Shown: positions 43,674 to 52,037 of the stretch, in pieces
How the letters are laid out: each line of letters starts with the position of its first letter
Position numbering within the stretch: the stretch's first letter is position 1
From: JABDQA01 sp963759125
Lineage (GTDB): Bacteria > Desulfobacterota > Desulfobulbia > Desulfobulbales > Desulfocapsaceae
Assembly (NCBI GenBank): GCA_963759125.1
Contig: CAVWXN010000003.1
Location: 1 to 64,000 of the forward strand
DNA length: 64,000 nucleotides
Direction: 5' to 3'
The notes under the pieces: generated by a model
Told to the model about the DNA's origin: nothing
The model's database searches: none
The model's input: only the letters and a program-made list of their open reading frames with translations
Position numbers and translations under genes: made by a program

Positions 43674-44741
43674 ATGACCCGGAACATAATCGACTGCAAA
43701 AACCTTGATCGTGCGGGATTGGAATCGTTTGCCGAAACACTGGGACAACCACCTTTCAGGGGCCGACAGATTATGGCCTGGCTGTATAGGCCCGGTATCG
43801 AAAATTTCTCCCAGATGACCGATCTGGCCAAAACATTTCGTACCCTTCTGCCTGATCATGCGAGGATCTCCTGCTTCAAAGATCCTGTCACCGAGATTTC
43901 CGAAGATGGTTCAATTAAATTTGGTTTCCAGCTCGAGGACGGCCAGATAATTGAATCGGTAAATATTCCCGAGCCTGACCGCAATACCCTCTGTATTTCA
44001 TCGCAGGTAGGTTGTGCCATGGAATGCCGCTTCTGTCAGACCGGAACAATCGGCTTTAAACGCAATTTGAGTCCGGCAGAAATGGTCAACCAGGTCTGCG
44101 GTGTAAGGGATTACCTGACCGGCACCAGTCACCACCCCGAGAACAGCAAACAGACGATCTCGAATCTGGTATTTATGGGCATGGGAGAGCCGCTCAACAA
44201 TATGGACAATCTGCTCACCACCATAGCCATCCTTACTGACCAGAAGGGCCTGGATATGGCCAGCAGGAGGATCACGGTGTCCACCTGCGGTATAGTCCCC
44301 AAGATGCATAGGCTCGGTGAACTCACCAGCGTAAATCTTGCCGTTTCTCTTCATGCCGTTGACAACGAAACTAGGGATGCGCTGATGCCGGTGAACAGGC
44401 GTTATCCGATTGAACAGCTTCTGCAGGCCTGCAGAGACTATCCGATCCAGAAGAGAAAGCGAATTATGATCGAGTACATCATGCTCGACGGAATCAACGA
44501 TTCGGATGATGAAGCACGACGACTGGCCTCGATACTCCGGCCAATCCCCTGCAAGATCAATCTTCTTGCCTACAACGAATGCGCAGGAATTGCTTACCGG
44601 CCCTCACCTCACGACCGTATTCTGGCCTTTCAGGATATTCTGAGAAAAGCTCATTATTCGGTGTTTATCAGAAGCAGCAGAGGCAGCGATATCGCTGCAG
44701 CCTGCGGCCAGTTGGCCGGCACTCTGACACATTCGATCTGA
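43674..44741 (+). CDS. rlmN: Dual-specificity 23S rRNA/tRNA adenine-C2 methyltransferase RlmN
   Basis: RlmN methylates C2 of A2503 in 23S rRNA and A37 in several tRNAs by a radical SAM mechanism. The 355-residue protein has GQPPFRGRQIMAWLY at the start, the cluster motif SQVGCAMECRFCQTGTIGFK (Cx3Cx2C), VFMGMGEPLNNMDN, LAVSLHAVDNETRDALMP, IEYIMLDGINDSDDEA, and the C-terminal catalytic Cys in RGSDIAAACGQLAG. It directly abuts the preceding radical SAM gene and is convergent with the DUF445 gene 8 bp away. Confidence 0.97.
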   Translation: MTRNIIDCKNLDRAGLESFAETLGQPPFRGRQIMAWLYRPGIENFSQMTDLAKTFRTLLPDHARISCFKDPVTEISEDGSIKFGFQLEDGQIIESVNIPEPDRNTLCISSQVGCAMECRFCQTGTIGFKRNLSPAEMVNQVCGVRDYLTGTSHHPENSKQTISNLVFMGMGEPLNNMDNLLTTIAILTDQKGLDMASRRITVSTCGIVPKMHRLGELTSVNLAVSLHAVDNETRDALMPVNRRYPIEQLLQACRDYPIQKRKRIMIEYIMLDGINDSDDEARRLASILRPIPCKINLLAYNECAGIAYRPSPHDRILAFQDILRKAHYSVFIRSSRGSDIAAACGQLAGTLTHSI

Positions 44742-44749
44742 TCCGCCTC

Positions 44750-46378
44750 TCACAGGTTTCCGCCAACGATGAACAGCAGGTTGGCACATCCTATCAGAAA
44801 TCCCAGTAGCGCTCCAAAAAGGTTTATGTATTTGAATTGCTCGGCCATGATCGACAGCAGAAGCTGCTCCAGGCGCAGCAGATCGAAACTGTCGATTCGA
44901 TCAGTTACTATTTTATTGAAATTGATTGATTTAACCACGCCTGGAACTTCTGAGATCAGCAATCGCGTCGTCATTTCCTTGAGAGAGCGGCATAGTCCTT
45001 CGCTGACCCCCTGAGGTATGAGGTGATCGAGCCGGCCAATCGGTTTATCCACCAGGCGTCCAACCAGGTCATCGATCATCTGGTCAATGATCTGCATGGT
45101 TTCCGGTGAGTAGATCGCGGCGGCAACACTGTGTTTGATATTTTCCTTGTAGAAACCAACGAGTTCCCCTCCTATTGCTTGTTCGAGCACCCTGTCGGCT
45201 TCGATGCTGCCGCCAGCGGTAACGTTTTTGAAGGACTCTTCTAGAAATTGAACTAATAGTTGGCTTGATTCGTTTTTGTTGAGGATGAGCAGAATTTTTT
45301 CCGAGACCAATCGGGAGACAGCGTCTATCTGTTCTGCGTCATTAAACTGCAAAAGATCAGCCAGTGGAGTTGCCAGCACAGAACCAATGCGCTCTCCCAA
45401 AGCTGCACGAACACGAATTTCTATCGTCTGATCGTGAAAAAAATCTTCTATGTCGTCATGCTTCTCGTCCAGATAGTGACGAATTTTATCGTCGAGAAGT
45501 TCCTTGACGAGAAACCCTTTGACCATGGTTGACATGGGGCCAAGGGTTTCTACAAACTCGTTGATTGCCTCTAACACCAAGTCAACAATTTTGTCCTTTA
45601 CCTCTGGTTCTTTCAAAAGGGCCGCTGCCTGACCGAGAAGACGTGGAGTCTGAGCGCGAACCGCCTCCAGTATATCGTCCTGGACCTGTCTCGGGAGAAC
45701 ATCAGAACATGCTTTTCCTGTACCGGCAAAGTTGCGGATCTCAGCAGCAATCATTGTGGTCAGGTGCTCTTTGGCAGTAGTGTTGCGCAGAATCTCAGCA
45801 AGAGCTTCAGCCAAATTCTCAAACAGTATCCCTCTCCTGTCATCCGGCAGGAGAGCTCCGATTTTTTTTGCCAGCGAAGAGTCGATCCAGCGATCCACCG
45901 CAGCTTCAATGGCCAGCCCGGTGTTTTCTGAGCGCAGGTAATTATGAATCGTTTCTTTAAGGCGATATCTAATGGTTTTTTCAGCGATATCAAAATAGCT
46001 TCGGTAAGAAGGCGGGGTTATGGTTTTCAGTGATCCCAAATCCTTTTTCATGGTCGACGATATATTACTCTCGATCAGAATCTGCAGATGTTCCTGAAAA
46101 CCGTCCTTTTGGAGGGCCCGGGAGATTTCATCGCCGGTCAATAAATGGTCCCCCACCATTTCACCGATATTGGCAGCAAGTTCATGCCGTTTCGAGGGTA
46201 TGACACCTGGTGTCATGGGTATTTTCAGTCGGCTGATATGCCACGCCCTGAGTGGTCGAAAGAGCATTCTGATGGCTACCCTGTTGGTCAGATAACCGAT
46301 AAATGCGCCCACCAGTGGTGGCGCGACATAGACGAGATAAGGATATAATTCAGCGATCGATGAGTACATAAGAGACAA
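44750..46378 (-). CDS. DUF445-family membrane protein
   Basis: The 542-residue protein has one hydrophobic segment at the N-terminus (YLVYVAPPLVGAFIGYLTN) followed by the DUF445 signature VAIRMLFRPLRAWH and TPGVIPSKRHELAANIGEMV. A second hydrophobic helix sits at the C-terminus (YINLFGALLGFLIGCANLLF). The long middle is helical, charged and probably coiled. The family is widespread and uncharacterised. The start overlaps the end of the phosphatase gene by 29 bp; an ATG three codons in (46369) would shorten this to 20 bp. The two genes are probably one transcript. Confidence 0.86.
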   Translation of the reverse strand: MSLMYSSIAELYPYLVYVAPPLVGAFIGYLTNRVAIRMLFRPLRAWHISRLKIPMTPGVIPSKRHELAANIGEMVGDHLLTGDEISRALQKDGFQEHLQILIESNISSTMKKDLGSLKTITPPSYRSYFDIAEKTIRYRLKETIHNYLRSENTGLAIEAAVDRWIDSSLAKKIGALLPDDRRGILFENLAEALAEILRNTTAKEHLTTMIAAEIRNFAGTGKACSDVLPRQVQDDILEAVRAQTPRLLGQAAALLKEPEVKDKIVDLVLEAINEFVETLGPMSTMVKGFLVKELLDDKIRHYLDEKHDDIEDFFHDQTIEIRVRAALGERIGSVLATPLADLLQFNDAEQIDAVSRLVSEKILLILNKNESSQLLVQFLEESFKNVTAGGSIEADRVLEQAIGGELVGFYKENIKHSVAAAIYSPETMQIIDQMIDDLVGRLVDKPIGRLDHLIPQGVSEGLCRSLKEMTTRLLISEVPGVVKSINFNKIVTDRIDSFDLLRLEQLLLSIMAEQFKYINLFGALLGFLIGCANLLFIVGGNL

Positions 46379-47018
46379 TTTCTGAGGGCTGGTCTATGAT
46401 AATGTCGGCGCCACTTTCTTCAAGTTCCTGGCGTTCCCTGAATCCCCAGGTCACACCCATACTGGTCATACCTGCTGATTTGCCGGTCCTGATGTCAACG
46501 CTTGAGTCACCGACCAGAAGACAGGTGGCAGGTTCGACGTGAAAATAATCTGCAATTGTCAAAGCGCCAGTCGGATCCGGTTTTTTCGGCAGGTTTTCAC
46601 GGTTGCCGATCACCTGCCCGAACATTGAGCCGGGAAAAAATCTGGCCACAAAGAGCTGGGTAAAATCATCCGGTTTGTTGGAAAATACTGCAAGATTTAC
46701 CGGATGCGCAGCCAAGGTTTTGAGCATTGTCATGATTCCAGGATAGGGACATGAGTTTCTGTCCCAGTTTGTCTGGTAGCTCTTTTTGAATTGTCGGGCC
46801 GTCTCTGAAATTTGTGATTTATCACACCCGGCGGGAACTATGCGCTCAGCCAGGGTCATCAAACCATCTCCGACAAACCGTCGATACTTTTCCTTGGGGT
46901 GGGCCGGAAAGCCAAGAACCGCAAGCGCCGAATTTGCCGCCTCGGCAATATCGGACAATGAATCGACCAGGGTGCCGTCCAGATCAAAAATTATAGTATT
47001 GAATCGATAGGAAACCAT
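46350..47018 (-). CDS. gph: HAD-family phosphatase, phosphoglycolate phosphatase-like
   Basis: The 222-residue enzyme is a HAD subfamily IA phosphatase. Motif I is IIFDLDGTLVDSLSDI, motif II is the Ser/Asn pair in LAVFSNKPDDF, motif III is the Lys in ENLPKKPDP, and motif IV is LLVGDSSVDIRTGKSAGM. The layout matches Gph, which removes phosphate from 2-phosphoglycolate formed in DNA repair. Related specificity, such as pyrophosphatase PpaX or others, cannot be excluded. It reads away from sdhC with a divergent gap of about 155 bp. Confidence 0.87.
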   Translation of the reverse strand: MVSYRFNTIIFDLDGTLVDSLSDIAEAANSALAVLGFPAHPKEKYRRFVGDGLMTLAERIVPAGCDKSQISETARQFKKSYQTNWDRNSCPYPGIMTMLKTLAAHPVNLAVFSNKPDDFTQLFVARFFPGSMFGQVIGNRENLPKKPDPTGALTIADYFHVEPATCLLVGDSSVDIRTGKSAGMTSMGVTWGFRERQELEESGADIIIDQPSEIVSYVLIDR

Positions 47019-47173
47019 ATGCGCTCGAGATAGTGAATGCTTGTTTAGCAGGGCTGATTCTTGCCATCAAATAATTTTATAAGTGTTTGAAAAAGAAACC
47101 TTTTCTTTTTATCTCTAATAGATAAAAATGTGTCTTTCCTCGTTCCTTACATAAACTGAAGAGGTGCTCGATC

Positions 47174-47821
47174 ATGTGGTTTGTTTCCTTTATCAAGACG
47201 TCAATCGGCAAAAAACTGGTGATGGCTACTTCTGGATTTCTACTCCTGTCATTTCTGGCCATCCATGCCTTCGGTAACGCTGCAATATACATGGGCAGCA
47301 AATATTTTCAAATCTATGCCGATACTCTTCACGGCTTTCCTGTTCTGGTGCTAATTTTCGGAGTAGGCCTGCTATTCATCTTCATTGCCCATATAGGCGT
47401 AGGTCTGCTGCTCTTCTTTGAGAAGAGGAAAACCGCCTCGCGTTATAACGTCCAGACCCGGGTGGTCGAGAACACCTTCGCCTCCAGGACCATGCCCTAC
47501 ACCGGGGCCCTGATTTTTCTTTTTCTTATCATCCATGTCTTCGGGTTTGGCATCGCCAAACCGGAAGATGTGAAAATAAGCATGCTGGTCCAGGATTATC
47601 TCAGCGGCTTTTTCTACAGTCTCTTTTATATACTTTCATTTATCGCCCTGGCGATCCATCTCAATCATGGATTCTGGAGTATGCTGCAGACGTTCGGTAT
47701 TAACCATCCGCGCTACAACACACTTATTTCAGCACTGACCATCGCCGTTCCAGCATTATTCCTTGTCATTTTCGGCGGTATACCGATCTATTTCATGACC
47801 GGCGGGGGTCCAGGGTATTAA
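47174..47821 (+). CDS. sdhC: Succinate dehydrogenase/fumarate reductase cytochrome b subunit
   Basis: This 215-residue membrane anchor has about five transmembrane helices and conserved His residues (LLSFLAIHAFGN, FIAHIGVGLLLF, FLIIHVFGFGIA, ALAIHLNHGFWSMLQTFG). These can hold two hemes b, as in type B enzymes. A single anchor subunit followed by the A and B subunits, in the order C-A-B, is the layout of the diheme quinone-dependent enzymes of Desulfobacterota, epsilonproteobacteria and Bacillus. The start follows GAAGAGGTG. The transcript continues into sdhA and sdhB. Confidence 0.93.
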   Translation: MWFVSFIKTSIGKKLVMATSGFLLLSFLAIHAFGNAAIYMGSKYFQIYADTLHGFPVLVLIFGVGLLFIFIAHIGVGLLLFFEKRKTASRYNVQTRVVENTFASRTMPYTGALIFLFLIIHVFGFGIAKPEDVKISMLVQDYLSGFFYSLFYILSFIALAIHLNHGFWSMLQTFGINHPRYNTLISALTIAVPALFLVIFGGIPIYFMTGGGPGY

Positions 47822-47881
47822 GGTTCACCATTTAATAGTTAAAGATTCAAACTAAGTAGTCAAAACAATAAAGGTTGAAAA

Positions 47882-49810
47882 ATGGAACTGAATTCGCACA
47901 TTCCATCAGGCCCCCTTGCAGAGAAATGGGATAGCCATCGTTTTGAAAGCAAACTTGTCAATCCTGCAAATCGACGCAAATTCCGTGTCATCGTCGTAGG
48001 CACAGGCCTGGCTGGAGCGTCTGCAGCGGCAACTCTTTCGGAACTTGGCTATAAGGTCGATGCTTTCTGTCTGCATGACAGCCCCAGGCGAGCCCATTCA
48101 ATTGCTGCTCAGGGAGGCATCAACGCCGCAAAAAATTATCAGAACGACGGCGATTCTGTCTTTCGGCTCTTCTACGACACCATCAAAGGGGGAGATTTCA
48201 GAGCCCGTGAAGCAAATGTCTACAGGCTTGCCCAGGTCTCCACCGAAATCATCGATCAATGTGTGGCCCAGGGCGTTCCATTTGCCCGGGAATATGGGGG
48301 TACTCTGGCCAACAGGTCCTTTGGCGGGGCCCAGGTATCCAGGACATTTTACGCCAGGGGGCAGACCGGTCAGCAGTTGCTGCTCGGTGCCTACAGCGCA
48401 CTGTCCAGACAGATTAACAGGGGCGGCGTCACCATGTACAACCGACGTGAAATGATGGACGTGGTCGTTGTCGATGGCAGGGCTCGCGGCATAGTGGTCA
48501 GGAATATGATCACCGGTGAAATCGAATCTCATGGTGCCGATGCCGTCCTGCTCTGCACCGGCGGCTACGGCAACGCCTACTTTCTCTCCACCAACGCAAT
48601 GGCCTCTAACGTGACCGCCGCCTGGCGTGCCTGCAAGCGAGGTGCAGCCTTTGCCAATCCTAGTTTCGTTCAGATCCACCCGACCTGCATCCCGGTACAC
48701 GGCGACTATCAGTCGAAGCTGACTTTGATGAGTGAGAGTTTGAGAAATGATGGCCGGGTCTGGGTACCAAAGAATAAAGATGACAAGCGTCCAGCGTCCG
48801 AAATCCCGGAAGAGGATCGGGATTATTATCTGGAGAACAAATACCCGAGTTTCGGCAATCTTGTGCCCAGGGACGTGGCCTCGAGAAACGCCAAGGAGCA
48901 GTGCGATCTTGGCAAAGGTGTGGGCTCTACCGGTCTCGCCGTCTACCTCGATTTCGGCGACGCCATCAATCGCGATGGTGCAGACGTCATTCTGAGAAAA
49001 TACGGCAATCTGTTTCAGATGTATGAAAAGATCACCGATTCAGACCCTATGGTCGAGCCAATGATGATTTACCCTGCCGTCCACTACACCATGGGTGGGC
49101 TCTGGGTAGACTACAATCTGATGACCACCATTCCAGGCCTTTTCGCTCTCGGCGAATGCAACTTCTCAGACCATGGAGCCAACAGGCTTGGGGCCAGTGC
49201 GCTGATGCAGGGGCTGGCAGACGGTTATTTCGTCATCAGCACCTCAATCGGCCAGTATTTTGGCTCGGAAACCATCAGCCCGGTTAACACCTCGAACCCA
49301 GCCTTCAAGGAGGTCGAAAATGAGGTCGATGAGCGGCTGCAGAAATTGTTGCAGAACAGCAGCGGCGGTCCCCAGGGGAAAGTTACCGTCGACGATGTAC
49401 ACAAAGAGCTCGGCCGGCTGCTCTGGGACAATTGTGGCATGGCAAGAAATCGGCAGGGATTGGAACATGCCCTCGAAGAGCTTCCCAGGGTCAAAGAAAA
49501 ATTCTGGAACTCTGTCTATGTTCCTGGCGCAGCGGACGATATCAATCAATCGATAGAAAAAGCTGGCAGAGTTGCCGATTTCCTTGAATTTGGCGAATTT
49601 ATGATAAGAGACGCGCTGGCTCGCGAGGAATCCTGCGGCTGTCACCTGCGTGAAGAAAGCCAGACCGAGGAAAGCGAAGCGCTCAGAGACGACGACAACT
49701 ACTCCCACGTCAGCGTCTGGGAGTACAGGGGAGATGACCAGGCTCCTGAAATGCACAAGGAATCACTTGTCTTTGAAAATGTGACACCGTCCCAGAGAAG
49801 CTATAAATAG
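47882..49810 (+). CDS. sdhA: Succinate dehydrogenase/fumarate reductase flavoprotein subunit
   Basis: The 642-residue catalytic subunit interconverts succinate and fumarate with covalent FAD. It has the dinucleotide fold VIVVGTGLAGASAAATLSEL, the FAD-attachment region RRAHSIAAQGGINAAKNYQ with the His, the substrate segment VQIHPTCIP, HYTMGGLWVDYN, and GLFALGECNFSDHGANRLGA. The long C-terminal helical part with LLWDNCGMARNRQGL is usual. The sequence style is that of the B-type enzymes, which work in either direction with menaquinone. It lies between sdhC and sdhB, 60 and 31 bp apart. Confidence 0.95.
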   Translation: MELNSHIPSGPLAEKWDSHRFESKLVNPANRRKFRVIVVGTGLAGASAAATLSELGYKVDAFCLHDSPRRAHSIAAQGGINAAKNYQNDGDSVFRLFYDTIKGGDFRAREANVYRLAQVSTEIIDQCVAQGVPFAREYGGTLANRSFGGAQVSRTFYARGQTGQQLLLGAYSALSRQINRGGVTMYNRREMMDVVVVDGRARGIVVRNMITGEIESHGADAVLLCTGGYGNAYFLSTNAMASNVTAAWRACKRGAAFANPSFVQIHPTCIPVHGDYQSKLTLMSESLRNDGRVWVPKNKDDKRPASEIPEEDRDYYLENKYPSFGNLVPRDVASRNAKEQCDLGKGVGSTGLAVYLDFGDAINRDGADVILRKYGNLFQMYEKITDSDPMVEPMMIYPAVHYTMGGLWVDYNLMTTIPGLFALGECNFSDHGANRLGASALMQGLADGYFVISTSIGQYFGSETISPVNTSNPAFKEVENEVDERLQKLLQNSSGGPQGKVTVDDVHKELGRLLWDNCGMARNRQGLEHALEELPRVKEKFWNSVYVPGAADDINQSIEKAGRVADFLEFGEFMIRDALAREESCGCHLREESQTEESEALRDDDNYSHVSVWEYRGDDQAPEMHKESLVFENVTPSQRSYK

Positions 49811-49841
49811 CTGATTCAGACCAAGACTCTCAGGAAACAAA

Positions 49842-50600
49842 ATGATGAGCACCATAGACCTTACATTGAAGATCTGGCGCCAGAAGAACAGCGATTCTCT
49901 TGGTGATTTTGAGACCTATATCCTCAGGGATATCTCCACCGATATGTCTTTTCTCGAGATGATTGACGTTCTCAACGAACAGTTGACCCGGGAAGGAAAA
50001 GATCCGGTGGCCTTTGACCATGACTGCCGAGAGGGCATCTGCGGGATGTGCGGAGCGGTAGTTGATGGAGTTGCCCACGGGCCGGACCGGGAAACGACCC
50101 TTTGTCAGCTGCATATGCGTAAATTCAAGAGCGGAGACACGATCGTTATAGAACCATTCAGGTCGCTGGCATTTCCGATCAAAAAAGACCTGCTGGTTGA
50201 TCGTTCAGCCCTGGACCGTATTATTCAAGCCGGCGGCTATGTCTCGGTTAACACGGGTGGGACGGTTGACGGCAATTCCATTCCCATCGGCACAGAGACA
50301 GCCGAGCTGGCGATGGACGCTGCCGCCTGCATTGGCTGCGGGGCCTGCGTTGCGAGTTGTCCCAATGGTGCGGCGATGCTTTTTACCGGGGCAAAAATAT
50401 CCCAGCTGAGTCTGCTGCCCCAGGGCGATCCCGAGCGCAAGGAAAGAGCACGATCAATGGTAGCGCAGATGGACAAGGAAGGATTTGGTTACTGTTCCAA
50501 CGAAAAGGAGTGTGAGGCAGTCTGTCCCAAAGGGATATCGATCAGAAACATTGCCCGCATGAACCGGGAATATATGAAGAGTCTGCTGCTTGGCGAATAA
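49842..50600 (+). CDS. sdhB: Succinate dehydrogenase/fumarate reductase iron-sulfur subunit
   Basis: The 252-residue electron-transfer subunit has the [2Fe-2S] site DCREGICGMCGAVVDG with a later Cys in TTLCQLHM. The [4Fe-4S] site is CIGCGACVASCPNGA, and the [3Fe-4S]/[4Fe-4S] ligands are in GYCSNEKECEAVCPKG. It moves electrons between SdhA and the heme b subunit. Either of two adjacent ATG codons (49842 or 49845) may be used. A clear terminator follows at 50625-50673 and closes the sdhCAB operon. Confidence 0.95.
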   Translation: MMSTIDLTLKIWRQKNSDSLGDFETYILRDISTDMSFLEMIDVLNEQLTREGKDPVAFDHDCREGICGMCGAVVDGVAHGPDRETTLCQLHMRKFKSGDTIVIEPFRSLAFPIKKDLLVDRSALDRIIQAGGYVSVNTGGTVDGNSIPIGTETAELAMDAAACIGCGACVASCPNGAAMLFTGAKISQLSLLPQGDPERKERARSMVAQMDKEGFGYCSNEKECEAVCPKGISIRNIARMNREYMKSLLLGE

Positions 50601-50624
50601 ATTTACTGCTCTACACGGTCCCTG

Positions 50625-50673
50625 AACCTGGTCTTCTATCGCATCCAGCGGGCGGAAGGCCAGGTTTTTTTTT
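50625..50673 (+). terminator. Intrinsic terminator of the sdhCAB operon
   Basis: AACCTGGTCTT (50625-50635) pairs with AAGGCCAGGTT (50656-50666) through an 11-bp stem with one G-T pair, and nine T follow directly. It lies 25 bp after the sdhB stop. Confidence 0.85.
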
Positions 50674-50694
50674 GCGTAACACAGCGATGAAATA

Positions 50695-51724
50695 ATGAAG
50701 TACGATGCTGTCATAATCGGTGCCGGTCCTGGCGGGCTGCGATGTGGGTCACTGCTGGCAGGCAACGGCGTCAAAGTCCTGGTGCTGGAAAGAAATAAAA
50801 AAATCGGCAGGAAAGTATGTGCCGGCGGCATTACCTGGGGCGGTCTTATAAACTCGTTGCCTGATACTCTGATTCAGAAAAAATTCTCCTCACAGAAAGT
50901 GAGAACCAGGTATCAAAACATTTTGGTTTGCGGTTCAGAGCCTCTGATCGCCACCGTCAACCGGTCGGAACTTGGCTTATTTATGGCTGAGCGTGCCGCA
51001 GGCTGCGGAGCTGAAATTATTTTAGGTGGCAGGGCCGAGACCATTATCGAAGACCGGGTTCGCTACACTGTCGGAGGTCGCTCATATGAGGCGCACTACG
51101 ACTTTCTGGTAGGAGCTGATGGGTCCAGCTCGAAGGTAAGAAAATTCCTTGGAATTGATGCATCCGCTCCGGAGTGCGGCATAGGCATTCACTATCTGGT
51201 TTCTGACGGCGGAGACAGACATGATCTGGAATTTCAATGCAGATTTTTTCAACAGCGGCTACAGCTGGGTCTTTCCCCATTGTCACTGTGCTTCGGTGGG
51301 CGCCTATCTGGCTGACGGAAGCATCCCACCCCTGCAGCTCAAGAAGCGACTGGACAGATGGCTGGACGACCAGAGAATTGAGCTGACCGGTGCCAGGTTT
51401 GAGGCTGATAAAATAAACATCGATTATCGTGGCTGGTCCTTCGGCCCCCGTTTTCTCATCGGTGATGCAGCTGGACTCGCCTCACCGCTGACCGGCGAAG
51501 GCATAAATCCGGCAATAGTCTCGGCTGAAGCCGTTGCCTCGAAGATCATAGATGATTCTCATGTGCCGGAGAACCTGGAACGAATCATCTCTAAACATCG
51601 TAAACATCAATCATTGAGAAAAACTGCCGGTCGGTCACGACTTCTCTCACTGGTGCTGTCAGAACTCAGTGGTCTCCTGCTGCGCACCAGGGTCATCGGC
51701 TTTGACAAATTCGAAATGGCTTGA
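50695..51724 (+). CDS. Geranylgeranyl-reductase-family FAD oxidoreductase, +1 frameshift
   Basis: The restored protein has 342 residues. The first frame begins MKYDAVIIGAGPGGLRCGSL (FAD-binding GxGxxG) and contains KVCAGGITWGG and DFLVGADGSSSKVRKFLGI. A single extra base between about 51210 and 51250 moves the rest to another frame, which carries GYSWVFPHCHCASVGAYLAD and the second FAD motif FLIGDAAGLASPLTGEGI. Family members reduce isoprenoid double bonds (for example in menaquinone or archaeal lipids) or act as other FAD monooxygenase-like enzymes. The position after sdhCAB hints at a quinone-related substrate, but this is inference. A diheme cytochrome gene follows after 27 bp. Confidence 0.85.
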
Positions 51725-51751
51725 CAGCAGTCAACGACAGGGGAAACCCGA

Positions 51752-52018
51752 ATGAAGAACCTCACTCAATCAGGAAAGACCTGGCTCAATGGCTTGTTCG
51801 TCGCGGCCTGCATCGGGCTGCTCATCTTTCTATATCTGGCCCCTGAGGAGACCACCTCCCCTCTTCCCGATGATGATGTGCATCAACCATTTCATCAGAT
51901 AGAAAGCAAAAAAGAGGCGGACAATTTGTGTGTGCAATGCCACAATCAGGATGGAGAGATGCCACTGCCCGACACTCACCCCGATCCCTTCAGGTGTCTG
52001 TTCTGTCACAAACGCTGA
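51752..52018 (+). CDS. Small membrane-anchored diheme c-type cytochrome
   Basis: The 88-residue protein has an N-terminal hydrophobic helix (LNGLFVAACIGLLIFLYLA), a short acidic/proline linker, and two heme c motifs, CVQCH and CLFCH, close to the C-terminus. The helix should anchor it in the inner membrane with the hemes in the periplasm. A cytochrome this small is probably an electron shuttle. It follows the flavoprotein gene by 27 bp on the same strand, so the two may act together. I do not recognise a named family. Confidence 0.85.
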   Translation: MKNLTQSGKTWLNGLFVAACIGLLIFLYLAPEETTSPLPDDDVHQPFHQIESKKEADNLCVQCHNQDGEMPLPDTHPDPFRCLFCHKR

Positions 52019-52037
52019 GTGCTCAAGGTGCAGAATA

